Source: Deltaproteobacteria bacterium
Lineage (GTDB): Bacteria; Desulfobacterota; Desulfobacteria; Desulfobacterales; B30-G6
Reading direction: 5' to 3'
Assembly (NCBI GenBank): GCA_022340465.1
Contig: JAJDNW010000054.1
Span: 1-32,501 of the forward strand
DNA: 32,501 bases
Shown here: positions 1-8,637 of the stretch, in pieces
Layout of the letters: each line of letters begins with the position of its first letter
Position numbering within the stretch: position 1 is the first letter of the stretch
Made by a program: the position numbers and the translations under genes
Notes under the pieces: generated by a model
The model's input: the letters and a program-made list of their open reading frames with translations, nothing else
What the model was told of the DNA's origin: nothing
Database searches by the model: none

Positions 1-2301
1 TACAAGGGACGTGACCCAAAGCTCCAGCGGCTTACCGCCATTAAAACCATTCGCTTTATAGACGATTTTGACGAAGAAAAGGTGGAAAAGGTCAAGGCCC
101 ATTTCTATCACGAAGCGGAGGTCGTGGCCCGCCTGTCACACAAGAACATCGTTAAGATTTACGATGTCGGCGAGGACCTGGACCTTTCCTACCTTGCCAT
201 GGAGTACCTGGAAGGCGAAAGCCTGGAACGTTCGTGTCGTGCAAAAAGGCCCCTCCCCATTATCCGGGCCGTGGACATCATCGCGCAGGTGTGCGACGCA
301 CTCGATTATGCCCACGCGCACGGAATCATTCACAGAGATGTCAAGCCCGGCAACATCATGGTGCTCAAAAGTGGAGAGGTGAAAGTCACGGATTTCGGGA
401 TTGCCAGGGCAGCGGGAAGCACTAAAACACGCACGGGAATTATCAAGGGGACTCCGTATTACATGTCCCCGGAACAGGCGCGTGGATTGACCCTGGATGG
501 AACGGCCGATATTTTTTCACTGGGGGTGGTCCTCTATCAGGTGTTGACTGGGAAGTTGCCTTTTACCGGCGAGAACTTGGCGGCGATCATGTATCAAACG
601 GCCAATGTCGATCCCGAATCACCCGTAACGTACAACCCGGAGGTCGGGCGGCCCCTGGTGGACGTCATCAACCGGGCCTTGGCCAAAAATCCGGAAAGGC
701 GCTATCAATCGGCCGGACAGATGGCCGGCGATTTGCGGCGCGTGAAAATGGCGCTCGAGTCCCGGGACGAGGATGGGGATTTGCTGCAGAAGGAAACCGG
801 ACGTGGGGGGGAGGTGGAAATATCTCCTTCGTTGGGCAGGGGCGAAGCCGATAGGCTTCAAACAACGTCCGCTGGAAAAAGGGAGAAAGAAGATTCCCCG
901 CAGGAAGCGCTGGATTTTGCGGACCTGGACAGGGTCCTGTCGGCCGACATGCGCGCTGAAACAGGGTCGCGGCCGACGGGAACCGTCGTTTTGCAGCGTG
1001 ATGCCAACGGCGAGGTCGGCGTAACAAAAGCGAACGACGCCCGCCGCGACACCGGCCCTCACGGTTATGCAGGAGCGAACGATGACGCAGCCGCGGCGAT
1101 TCCGCTGTCCACGTCAACCGGCACCAGCTCCTATCGGGCCGTAAAAACAGCTGACGGAACCCGGGGAGAAGACGGCCGCCGCGGATCGACCGTCGCAGAG
1201 GCAGGGGGGCGCAGAGGCGGCGGCGGTTCCCGACCGCGGCCGATGTTGCGGCATCGCTTTGTCCTGTCCGGGCTCGTTGGATTGCTGCTGTTGGGAGCCT
1301 TTGGTGGCGGGTATTTTATTTTCTGGAAAAGCCAGGAAAAAGAGCAGGAGCTGAGGATGCAGGAACAGCAGCGGGTGCTTTTCGAAAAAATCATGCAGGA
1401 AAAGATGCTCGAAAAGCAGCGCCTGGCAAACGAGGAAAAGCAAAAACAGACTGCGCTCGAAGAACAGAAAAGAGAAGATGATCTAGAGCGACAGGAAGCG
1501 CAGCGTATCATAAAACAGAAGCTCGAGGAAGCCAGGAGGAAACAGGAGGCCCAACGCCGGGCCAGACTGGAGGAAGAAGAAAGAAAAAAACGGGAGGAGG
1601 TCGAAAAAGAACGCCTGGCGAAAGAGCTGGAAAAGAAACGCCAGGCAGAGCTGGAGGCCCGGCGCAAAGCCGAAGCCGAGCGCAAGGTGCGCCTGGAAAA
1701 GGAGGCAACCGAGACATTGCGCCGGCAGGAGATTGCCGGTGTCGAAAAATACAAACTGGCGGCTGATGCTTTGCGGCGGGGGAAAAAGTATTTCGAGGCA
1801 GGAAAGGCATATGAGAAAGCCCTTGAGATGATCGACAAAAGCCGTTTTCGTTCAGATGCCGTCCTGGCAGCCTACCGCCGGGAAATAGAGACGGCGCTGG
1901 GTGCAGATGACATCGTTTACGGTTCGAAGGGGTATGTGCTGTACAAGGGCGAGTGGATGACGCCGGAAGCCAAGGAATTGGCCCGTTACAGCGAAGGCTA
2001 TGTGAAATACAAGGGAAAATTCGTGCAGTACACGACGTTGGCCGGAACCCTCGATAAGTTGTGTTCACCCCAGGTGGAAAAGTACCTTGCACAAAAATAC
2101 AGCGGCCAAACCGTGCATTCGAAAAACATCGTTTTTCAGAAGGCCGTCCTGAATCGCAACAATGCGGATTTTTCAGAATATTCCGTTTTCCACAACTGGA
2201 AGGTCTGGACCTTCAGGGGGGTTGACGAGGGTCTTTGCGTTATCGATGTCCGCTACACCGTGAGCACGGACAGGTGGTCGCTGCTCAAAGGGTGCGAGTA
2301 A
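1..2301 (+). CDS. Serine/threonine protein kinase with TM segment and coiled coil (5' end outside window)
   Basis: Hanks-type kinase whose start lies left of the window; the frame is open from base 1. The first visible residues (YKGRDPKL...TAIKTIRF) already contain the ATP-anchoring Lys of AIK. Next come the catalytic loop HRDVKPGN (about bases 330-350), DFG, the activation segment ending GTPYYMSPEQ, and the C-lobe to about base 740. A low-complexity linker (740-1250) leads to one TM helix (about 1255-1320), a highly charged Glu/Lys/Arg/Gln coiled coil (1325-1740), a TPR-like stretch with KYFEAGKAYEKALEMI, and a C-terminal globular region with repeated G-Y-V-x-Y-K-G motifs. The kinase should be cytoplasmic and the coiled coil periplasmic. 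The kinase half is closely related to the gene at 4156, and DUF4388 lies between them. Substrates are unknown. Confidence 0.93.
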   Translation, partial: YKGRDPKLQRLTAIKTIRFIDDFDEEKVEKVKAHFYHEAEVVARLSHKNIVKIYDVGEDLDLSYLAMEYLEGESLERSCRAKRPLPIIRAVDIIAQVCDALDYAHAHGIIHRDVKPGNIMVLKSGEVKVTDFGIARAAGSTKTRTGIIKGTPYYMSPEQARGLTLDGTADIFSLGVVLYQVLTGKLPFTGENLAAIMYQTANVDPESPVTYNPEVGRPLVDVINRALAKNPERRYQSAGQMAGDLRRVKMALESRDEDGDLLQKETGRGGEVEISPSLGRGEADRLQTTSAGKREKEDSPQEALDFADLDRVLSADMRAETGSRPTGTVVLQRDANGEVGVTKANDARRDTGPHGYAGANDDAAAAIPLSTSTGTSSYRAVKTADGTRGEDGRRGSTVAEAGGRRGGGGSRPRPMLRHRFVLSGLVGLLLLGAFGGGYFIFWKSQEKEQELRMQEQQRVLFEKIMQEKMLEKQRLANEEKQKQTALEEQKREDDLERQEAQRIIKQKLEEARRKQEAQRRARLEEEERKKREEVEKERLAKELEKKRQAELEARRKAEAERKVRLEKEATETLRRQEIAGVEKYKLAADALRRGKKYFEAGKAYEKALEMIDKSRFRSDAVLAAYRREIETALGADDIVYGSKGYVLYKGEWMTPEAKELARYSEGYVKYKGKFVQYTTLAGTLDKLCSPQVEKYLAQKYSGQTVHSKNIVFQKAVLNRNNADFSEYSVFHNWKVWTFRGVDEGLCVIDVRYTVSTDRWSLLKGCE

Positions 2302-2385
2302 ACCCCGGCGTTGCAAAGGCCGGAGGGATTCAAAATTGACAAGAAAAAACGGACCGATGACCAGTAACAAGGTAAAAGCCTGCCA

Positions 2386-2411
2386 GCCGAGGGGCGGTAT
2401 TGTTCCTCGGC
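2386..2411. other. Intergenic hairpin between kinase and DUF4388 gene
   Basis: The arms GCCGAGG (2386-2392) and CCTCGGC (2405-2411) pair perfectly around a 12-base loop. No T-run follows, so this is not a classic terminator. It sits in a 203-bp gap between two same-strand genes and could be a leader or processing structure. I could not match it to a known riboswitch. Confidence 0.4.
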
Positions 2412-2504
2412 AATCGTTGTGTCTTATTTTGGGTTGTAGACCCGATAAAAAATGAAACATTAACCAATAGTTACCATGCTGTATATACAACATAGGGGTT
2501 GAGG

Positions 2505-4154
2505 ATGTCGCTAACAGGGGACATACGGTCCTTTTCACTTTCCGCCATAGGGCGCCTTCTGCACCAGGAAAAAAAAACCGGCATCTTGAGCGTGCACTCC
2601 GGCGACCGCGAAACGAAAATTTATTTTCGTGCGGGCGACATCGTATTTATCAGCGGCGCACTTGCGGCGGAACTTTCCCTGGGCGCGTTGCTGAAAGAAA
2701 AAAAGCTGGTTACCGATGCGGAAATCGATTTGTCGCTCGAAATTGCCAAAAGTGAGAACAAGCGCCTCGGTGTCGTGTTTCTCGAAAAAGGGTTCATATC
2801 TCAGAAAAAGCTGGTTAACATCCTGAATTACCAGTTCAAGGAGGCGATTTCCAACGTTCTCACATGGCGTGCGGGCAGTTTCAGCTACGAAGATGGTATC
2901 GAGGGATTCGTCGAGGACATTCGGCTGAAGCTGGATCCCATTCGCCTGGTTGCCGAAGCGGAGAAATGGAAATCCTACCGCTCGCTGATTCCAAATGATC
3001 GCGTGATATTCCATATCAAGGCAGGGGCGCTCAAGGCCGACCGTTTTTCCGCAGACGGATCCCTGCGCGTGATGCTGCTGATAGACGGGAAGAGGGATGT
3101 GGCCAAGATTATTGCCGAAAGCGGATTGTCCCGTCTGGCGGTGTACCGCGCCCTTTCAGCTCTGGCCGCTCAGGACGCCATCGAAGTCCAAGGCACGGCT
3201 GGGGCACCGGGGACCGGCGCCGGACACGATATGGCGGTGATCGTTGGCTATTACCTGGAGGTCATCCATGCGGTTACGACGGATATCTCACTGGAACTGG
3301 GTGAAAAAAAAGCGTACGGCATGCTGCTCAACGCTTTGGAGAACGCACCTGCCAGCCATTTGTTGGCAGGTGCCGTGGTGCCGGGTGACAGCCCGGGCGA
3401 AAATACGGGCCGTGTTTGTGAACGCCTGGTGAAAAGCGGCTCTCCTGTAGGGACGGCATCCCTCGAAGCGGCTTTCAAGGCCGTCATTTTCCATCTGCTC
3501 AGAGAAAAATACCATGTTCTCGGGTTCAAGGCCGTCAGGAACACGCTTTTAAGGCTCATCACCTCGGCCGAACGGCTGCAGGATGAAACCGGGAGCGTGG
3601 CCGAGAGCGTGTTGCCGTTTTTTCGCACGCTTGCCGGCGATAAAGGCTTGTTCAGCGGAAAAAAGGCACTGTCCACCGGCGGAGGAACCACCGAAGCGGG
3701 TGCCGATGCCTCCAAAGGTGCCGGGCAAAGCCTGGAAAAGACCGGCGGTGCCGCCATTATCGCTTTTTACAGCCGGGTTATCCAGATGGTAACCCATGAA
3801 ATGGAAACGGAGATCGGCGGCAAGGTGTATGCTTTGCTTAACCGGATAATGGAAAACTCGGAATATTACGACAGATTCCTGTCACAGTACCGTGTGGACG
3901 ACGGTATACAGGAAAATGTGGAGCGCATCCGCGGACACATCGCACGTGAAGGTCACCGGCTGGCAAAAAACAGCTTCGTTTCCGGGTTTCAACAGGTGCT
4001 CATAGCACTTTTGACGGAAGAACAGCGGCTGCTGGGGGAAAAATCGGCCAGGGCGACCGTGCATAAGATTGAGGGTTTTCTTGCGAACATCTCCGAGGAC
4101 ACATTCAGGCCTTTGATCATGAACCTCATTCCGACGCTTAAGAGAATCATATAA
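2505..4154 (+). CDS. DUF4388 (PATAN-type) domain protein
   Basis: A 549-residue soluble protein that opens with a typical DUF4388 sequence (SLTGDIRSFSLSAIGRLL, then KTGILSVHSGDRETKIYFRAGDIVFISG). DUF4388 proteins are known mainly from signalling and surface-motility contexts in myxobacteria, cyanobacteria and Desulfobacterota; the biochemical role is unclear. The N-terminal domain covers about residues 1-105. A winged-helix-like region follows (KRDVAKIIAESGLSRLAVYRAL), then two similar helical segments at about 245-370 and 420-550, each starting with a Y-x-x-V-I-x-x-V-T motif. I chose the ATG at 2505, preceded by AGGGG, over the TTG two codons earlier. The gene ends one base before the next kinase's ATG, so the two are probably translationally coupled. 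Confidence 0.88.
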   Translation: MSLTGDIRSFSLSAIGRLLHQEKKTGILSVHSGDRETKIYFRAGDIVFISGALAAELSLGALLKEKKLVTDAEIDLSLEIAKSENKRLGVVFLEKGFISQKKLVNILNYQFKEAISNVLTWRAGSFSYEDGIEGFVEDIRLKLDPIRLVAEAEKWKSYRSLIPNDRVIFHIKAGALKADRFSADGSLRVMLLIDGKRDVAKIIAESGLSRLAVYRALSALAAQDAIEVQGTAGAPGTGAGHDMAVIVGYYLEVIHAVTTDISLELGEKKAYGMLLNALENAPASHLLAGAVVPGDSPGENTGRVCERLVKSGSPVGTASLEAAFKAVIFHLLREKYHVLGFKAVRNTLLRLITSAERLQDETGSVAESVLPFFRTLAGDKGLFSGKKALSTGGGTTEAGADASKGAGQSLEKTGGAAIIAFYSRVIQMVTHEMETEIGGKVYALLNRIMENSEYYDRFLSQYRVDDGIQENVERIRGHIAREGHRLAKNSFVSGFQQVLIALLTEEQRLLGEKSARATVHKIEGFLANISEDTFRPLIMNLIPTLKRII

Positions 4155-4155
4155 G

Positions 4156-5412
4156 ATGAAAGCCAATTTAAATTACTGGATGGCGCAAGTGTTGATTCTA
4201 GTCTTCTATGTCATGACGCTGGTGATCTACAGCAGAGCCAGATACGAGTACATGGGCGGTAAAATCGGCAAGGCCATCAACCTGATCGTGTTGTTTCTTC
4301 TGTTCCTGTTTCTCTCGGACATCGTCGATTACTTTTTCATAATGCTGGTGCCGCTTGCAGCGGACACCATATTGATCATCAAAATACTGCTGAGGCTGGT
4401 CGCCATATGCGTGCTGTTTTTCGGCGGCATGCGCTTTTTTTCCGGCCGGTCGGCACCGGTGGAGATTGTCAGGCAGACCGTCGCCCTGGGAGGCGGCACG
4501 CAAGCAGCGCCCAAGCCAATGGAGAAGCCTGTCGCGGCCGTTGACAAGACCGTCGTGATCGAGGGCGATGCAGGAACGACGCCCATGCTGGGCAGGTACG
4601 AAATCATCGAACAGTTGGGAAGGGGCGCCATGGGGATCGTTTACAAAGGGCGCGACCCCAAACTGAACCGCCTGACTGCCATCAAAACGATCCGTTTTTC
4701 CGATGAGTTCGACGAATCACAGGTTGTGCAGATCAAGGAGCATTTCTATCGGGAAGCCGAGGTCGTGGCAAAGCTTTCCCACCCCAATATCGTCACCATT
4801 TACGATGTCGGTGAAGACCTGGACCTTTCCTACCTGGCCATGGAGTACCTGGAGGGAGAAAACCTGGATAAATTTACGCACAGGGAAAATCTGTTGCCCA
4901 TCAAACGGTGCATCGACGTGGTTGCCCAGGTGTGCGAGGGCCTGGATTATGCACATCGGCACGACATCATTCACAGGGACGTCAAGCCCGCCAATATCAT
5001 GATGATGAAAGACGGCGTCGTCAAGGTGATGGATTTCGGCATCGCACGGGCGACCACCAGCACCAGAACGCGCACCGGCGTTATCAAGGGGACGCCTTAT
5101 TACATGTCTCCCGAACAGACCCAGGGGAAAAAACTGACCGGCCAGTCGGACATCTTCTCGCTGGGCGTCGTGTTCTACCAGCTGATAACCGGAAGGCTTC
5201 CTTTCGACGGTGACAATATGGCTGCAATCATGTACCAGATCGCCTCGGTTGAACCGGAATCGCCAGCCACTTACAACCCAAAGGTCAACCAGGCCGTCCA
5301 GGCGATCCTCAAACGTGCGATGGCAAAATCGCTTCAGAAAAGATACCCGTCTGCGGGGAAGATGGCAGAACATCTGCGGCTCTTGAGCCGTAAGATGGAT
5401 GAGCGGCGATAA
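4156..5412 (+). CDS. Membrane-anchored serine/threonine protein kinase
   Basis: 418 residues. The N-terminal third is hydrophobic with three or four TM helices (about residues 7-27, 38-58 and 60-95). A short Pro/Ala/Lys linker leads to a complete Hanks kinase domain from about residue 146: glycine loop GRGAMG, AIK lysine, catalytic HRDVKPAN near residue 274, DFG, and an activation loop rich in Thr/Arg (STRTRTGVIKGTPYYMSPEQ). The protein ends directly after the kinase fold, with no extracytoplasmic sensor, unlike the upstream paralogue. It follows DUF4388 with a one-base gap, so it is the last gene of a three-gene run, and it converges with the AAA-OmpA gene 12 bp away. The activation-loop Thr residues are likely autophosphorylation sites that the nearby FHA protein could read (inference). 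Confidence 0.95.
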   Translation: MKANLNYWMAQVLILVFYVMTLVIYSRARYEYMGGKIGKAINLIVLFLLFLFLSDIVDYFFIMLVPLAADTILIIKILLRLVAICVLFFGGMRFFSGRSAPVEIVRQTVALGGGTQAAPKPMEKPVAAVDKTVVIEGDAGTTPMLGRYEIIEQLGRGAMGIVYKGRDPKLNRLTAIKTIRFSDEFDESQVVQIKEHFYREAEVVAKLSHPNIVTIYDVGEDLDLSYLAMEYLEGENLDKFTHRENLLPIKRCIDVVAQVCEGLDYAHRHDIIHRDVKPANIMMMKDGVVKVMDFGIARATTSTRTRTGVIKGTPYYMSPEQTQGKKLTGQSDIFSLGVVFYQLITGRLPFDGDNMAAIMYQIASVEPESPATYNPKVNQAVQAILKRAMAKSLQKRYPSAGKMAEHLRLLSRKMDERR

Positions 5413-5424
5413 CGGGCGACCCGC

Positions 5425-6978
5425 TCAGTTTCCGGCCCCCCTATGCAGCGCGATTTCCACCCTCCGGTTGGCGGCACGCCCTTCTTTGGTTTCATTGCCT
5501 GCGATGGGATCTTCGGGGCCTTTCCCGGCCGCATGGATTTGGGACGGCGCGACTCCCTGACCGGTTAGATAGGATTTAACCACGTTGGCCCTGAATTCGG
5601 AGAGACGACGGTTGTAATCGTAGTTCCCCAAAGAGTCCGTGTATCCGGTGACCTGAACGTCGATTTCCGGTACTTGCTTGGCCACGTGGGCGATACGGTT
5701 CATCATGGCATACGCTTCATCCGAAAAATCGTTCGAATCCATTTGAAAGCGGATAATGAATTTTTGATCGAGGGTAGCCTGTATCTCGGCTTCTGACAGG
5801 ACGGGGCTATTGTCGGGCTTGCGTGCGGAGGAAGCGCCCGATGTTTCACCGTTCGCTGCGGTTGGGACGGCAACGTTTCCCAAACCGGACGGGGCCGTGG
5901 TTTCATCCGCTCGGGGGGAGACTTCCGGGGTAGCTTCCTTGGGTTGTTGGATAGCAGTCGCGCCTTTTTCGTTGCCCATGGCCGGCGTGGCGGACACTGC
6001 CGGCTTTTCAGGCCCCCCCACGTCCTGGAAATAAAAAAGACCGGCCGCGACTGCCAGAAGGCCCAGCAGAAGAACGGAAACCGCGGTGCCCACCAAAGAC
6101 CTTCGCCAGGGAAGGAATAAGGCGCTCAAAAATGACTCCCGCTCGGTTTTTTTTCTGTCGTCGGAGACTTTTTCCGTTTCAATGCTGAGCTCCTCGGCAC
6201 ACTCCTTTACGATGCGTGCGTCGATCTTCTTTTTTCCCCTGGCAAATGCGGTCAGCAGGGCATGGTCGCAGATGACATTTATCAGGCGCGGGTAGCAGTT
6301 CGAGAAGGAGGTAACTTGATGCACGGCACCGGCACTGAACAGGGGGGTGTCGCAACCGGCGACAGCGAGACGGAATTTAATGTACTCCGTCACTTCTTTG
6401 GCGGGAATGGGGCCGATGCTGTAGCGGGTCGTGATGCGTTGAAGCAGCGCCCTGTTCCTGTTTTCCAGGAGGGTGTCGTTGAGTTCGTTCTGTCCGACCA
6501 GAAAGATGTTGAGCAACTTGGCGTCCTGTGTTTCGATATTCGACAATTGCCGGATTTCCTCCAGCATTTCGTGGTTGAGACGCTGGGCTTCGTCGATGAT
6601 GATCAGCACCCGTTTGCCGGTATCGTGGGCTTTGTGCAGGAAATGAATGAAATGAACGAGAAAGTCACCCTTGCTGGTAAATTGTTTGTCGATGTTGAAA
6701 GCGCTGACCAGAAAATTGAAAAAATCGATTTTTTCCAATCCGGGGTCGGAAACGGTGGCCACGAGCGTGTTATTATCGAGGCTGCCCAGTAAGCTGTTGA
6801 TGAGGGTCGTTTTGCCGGTGCCGACATCACCCACGAGGAGGAGAAAACCGCGATTGTCGTGAATGCCGAACTTCAGCCGCGCCAGCGCCTCCTTGTGTGT
6901 TTCTCCTAGCCACAAAAAACGTGGATCCGGGCTTATCTGAAAAGGCTTCTCTTTCAGCCCAAAATGGGAAAGATACAT
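5425..6978 (-). CDS. ExeA/GspA-like AAA+ ATPase fused to an OmpA-like peptidoglycan-binding domain
   Basis: 517 residues. The N-terminus (MYLSHFGLKEKPFQISPDPRF) is typical of the ExeA/GspA family, followed by Walker A GDVGTGKT (about residues 50-57), Walker B LIIIDEAQ (about 125-132) and an AAA+ lid to about 270. A single TM helix (about 292-312) is followed by a Pro/Ala/Thr-rich linker and an OmpA/MotB-type domain (about 400-515) with QVTGYTDSLGNYDYNRRLSEFRA and the terminal NRRVEI motif. In Aeromonas, ExeA uses cytoplasmic ATPase activity and a periplasmic peptidoglycan-binding domain to help place the secretin ExeD. Here the OmpA fold would take the wall-binding role. The ATG has an AAGGAG site 5 bp upstream. 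There is no ExeB or secretin in the window, so its partner is unknown. Confidence 0.93.
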   Translation of the reverse strand: MYLSHFGLKEKPFQISPDPRFLWLGETHKEALARLKFGIHDNRGFLLLVGDVGTGKTTLINSLLGSLDNNTLVATVSDPGLEKIDFFNFLVSAFNIDKQFTSKGDFLVHFIHFLHKAHDTGKRVLIIIDEAQRLNHEMLEEIRQLSNIETQDAKLLNIFLVGQNELNDTLLENRNRALLQRITTRYSIGPIPAKEVTEYIKFRLAVAGCDTPLFSAGAVHQVTSFSNCYPRLINVICDHALLTAFARGKKKIDARIVKECAEELSIETEKVSDDRKKTERESFLSALFLPWRRSLVGTAVSVLLLGLLAVAAGLFYFQDVGGPEKPAVSATPAMGNEKGATAIQQPKEATPEVSPRADETTAPSGLGNVAVPTAANGETSGASSARKPDNSPVLSEAEIQATLDQKFIIRFQMDSNDFSDEAYAMMNRIAHVAKQVPEIDVQVTGYTDSLGNYDYNRRLSEFRANVVKSYLTGQGVAPSQIHAAGKGPEDPIAGNETKEGRAANRRVEIALHRGAGN

Positions 6979-7068
6979 ATTCTCCTTTCAGCGGTGACAG
7001 CAGCCCACGGCGTTTGGAGGGGGCTTACTCAAACCTTCGGTTCTCCCGGACGTCGCTGATTTAACATG

Positions 7069-7099
7069 TTGTTATTTCATCGTTAGTTTTGTATATAAT
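7069..7099 (+). promoter_or_regulatory. Candidate sigma70 promoter of the VWA-FHA gene
   Basis: A perfect TATAAT (7094-7099) lies 46 bp before the chosen ATG, with a weak -35 TTGTTA (7069-7074) at 19-bp spacing. It lies in the 160-bp divergent gap between the AAA-OmpA and VWA-FHA genes. Confidence 0.45.
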
Positions 7100-7144
7100 G
7101 GAAACGCCAAATCGTGTCAACGGTACTTTAAGAGGAATATGCCT

Positions 7145-8476
7145 ATGAAAGCGATCCGCGGTATGTACAGGGGCCTGTGCGGGTCCGTGCTGATTCTGAT
7201 TGTGATGCAGCCGTTCATCATGACCGCCCATGCTTCCGAGGGTGTGGCAAATGCCGGCATGGATGTGATCTTCGTACTCGACAACTCGGGCAGCATGATC
7301 AAAAACGATCCCGGCTTCATAACCAAAACAGCCGTCATTAAATTCCTGGAAGGGCTGGCCAAGGAAGTGAGGGTGGGAATGGTGATTTTTGATACGAATG
7401 CCCGCCTGGTGGAGCCGCTTTCGTCGATAACGACGGCCGAAAGCGCCGAGGGATTTTTGGATGGCCTTGGGGAGATCACATACAAAGGCCAGTTCACCAA
7501 CACGCCGGCAGGTGTCGAGAGAGCGTTGTACGAGTTGAAAACCAACGGGAGACCGGCCGCAAGGAAAGCGATCATTCTTCTTACGGACGGCATCGTCGAC
7601 ACCGGGAACAGGGAACAGGATCTCGAGTCCGAAAGGTGGTTGAAGGAAACGCTCACCAGCGAGTGTGAAAAGCGGGGCATACGGATTTTCGGTGTTGCCT
7701 TTACAGAAGACGCCGATTTTCGCCTGATGCAGACCCTGGCCGCCAAAACGGAAGGGGAATATTTCAGGGCTTTCACCGCAGATGAGGTTCAAACGGTTTT
7801 TCAGAAAATAGATGACATGGTTTCGTCAGCGGTGGAAACGACGAACACCGCCCTCCAGGCGATTGAGAAGGGCTCCCCGCCGCCACCGGAGAAAGCACCG
7901 GTAACCGCCGATATTAAAAAAGCAAAAGCACCCGGGAAAGAGGAAACGGGGCGTGCACTGATGCCCCTGCTGCTGGTTGCCGTGGTTCTGGCCGGCGTGC
8001 TACTGATTTATGTCACCTTTGTCCGTAGAAAGAAAACGGTCATGGTCAAGCCGGATCCGCAATCCCAGAAACCGCCCTCCGGCACGGCCAGGGGAAAAGG
8101 GTCCATCGGTCAGGCCGAACTGATCGACACGGAGAATGTCATCTCCACGGAATCCATAACCCTCCCGCTCAACCGGGAGTCGGTAAGCATCGGGAGGGAT
8201 CCGAGCAATGATATCGTCATTCCCAGGGAATCGATTTCAAGCCTGCACGCTACCATCGATTACAAGAACGGATACTACCATCTGGAGGATCACCGCAGCA
8301 CGAACGGTACGCGTTTGAACGACAAACCGCTGAAAGAAAACAATCCGGTGCGACTGAAAAGCGGCGATAAAATTCATTTTGCCATATATGAGTTCCGGTT
8401 CCTGATGCACGACTTTGCCCCTTACGGCGAAACCGTCATGATCAGGAGGGACATGAAGGTTGCCAAAGAGTCGTGA
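7145..8476 (+). CDS. VWA domain - TM - FHA domain protein
   Basis: 443 residues. A signal peptide or N-terminal anchor (LCGSVLILIVMQPFIMTAHAS) precedes a von Willebrand A domain with an intact MIDAS start, FVLDNSGSM, and the later MIDAS Asp in ILLTDGIVD (about residues 33-225). A Pro/Lys linker and TM helix (about 278-300) follow, then a C-terminal FHA domain (about 345-435) with the hallmarks SIGRDPSNDI, SSLHATI and STNGTRLND. The predicted topology puts VWA in the periplasm and FHA, a phosphothreonine-binding module, in the cytoplasm. With two Ser/Thr kinases nearby, the FHA domain is a plausible reader of their activation-loop phosphothreonines (inference). I chose the second ATG because AGAGGA (7131-7136) is 8 bp away, versus 2 bp for the ATG at 7139. 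Confidence 0.92.
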   Translation: MKAIRGMYRGLCGSVLILIVMQPFIMTAHASEGVANAGMDVIFVLDNSGSMIKNDPGFITKTAVIKFLEGLAKEVRVGMVIFDTNARLVEPLSSITTAESAEGFLDGLGEITYKGQFTNTPAGVERALYELKTNGRPAARKAIILLTDGIVDTGNREQDLESERWLKETLTSECEKRGIRIFGVAFTEDADFRLMQTLAAKTEGEYFRAFTADEVQTVFQKIDDMVSSAVETTNTALQAIEKGSPPPPEKAPVTADIKKAKAPGKEETGRALMPLLLVAVVLAGVLLIYVTFVRRKKTVMVKPDPQSQKPPSGTARGKGSIGQAELIDTENVISTESITLPLNRESVSIGRDPSNDIVIPRESISSLHATIDYKNGYYHLEDHRSTNGTRLNDKPLKENNPVRLKSGDKIHFAIYEFRFLMHDFAPYGETVMIRRDMKVAKES

Positions 8477-8637
8477 AATGTGAGGCGTGGTATGTGAGCG
8501 GTAAAACGTGAAATGTGAGATGTGGGAAGTAAAACGTGAAACGTGAAATGTGAAACGTTAGACGTGAGAGGGAGTGGCTTGTTTTACGTCTAACGTCTTA
8601 CGTCTCACGATTCACGTCTTTTTAACCGTACACCGTT
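8470..8637. repeat. ACGTGAAA-type short repeats with large imperfect inverted repeat
   Basis: Degenerate tandem units based on ACGTGAAAYGTGA fill most of the gap between two convergent genes. The stretch 8534-8567 is matched in inverted orientation by 8584-8617, and both arms contain ACGTTAGACGT; only about seven positions differ over about 33. A T-run follows the right arm. It could act as a bidirectional terminator and resembles the low-complexity GTGAAACGTG repeats seen in Desulfobacterota intergenic DNA. Confidence 0.75.

Noticed and set aside
1131-1838. Long minus-strand Ser/Cys/Phe-rich reading frame
   Set aside because: It is the antisense shadow of the Glu/Lys/Arg coiled coil of the kinase gene and has no domain or ribosome site.
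2302-2504. Riboswitch (c-di-GMP type) upstream of the DUF4388 gene
   Set aside because: One 7-bp hairpin and a small GGGT/ACCC stem are present, but I could not find the conserved GEMM core or tetraloop-receptor bases.
8470-8637. CRISPR array
   Set aside because: The repeats are short (about 7-13 bp), degenerate and contiguous, with no regular spacers and no cas genes.
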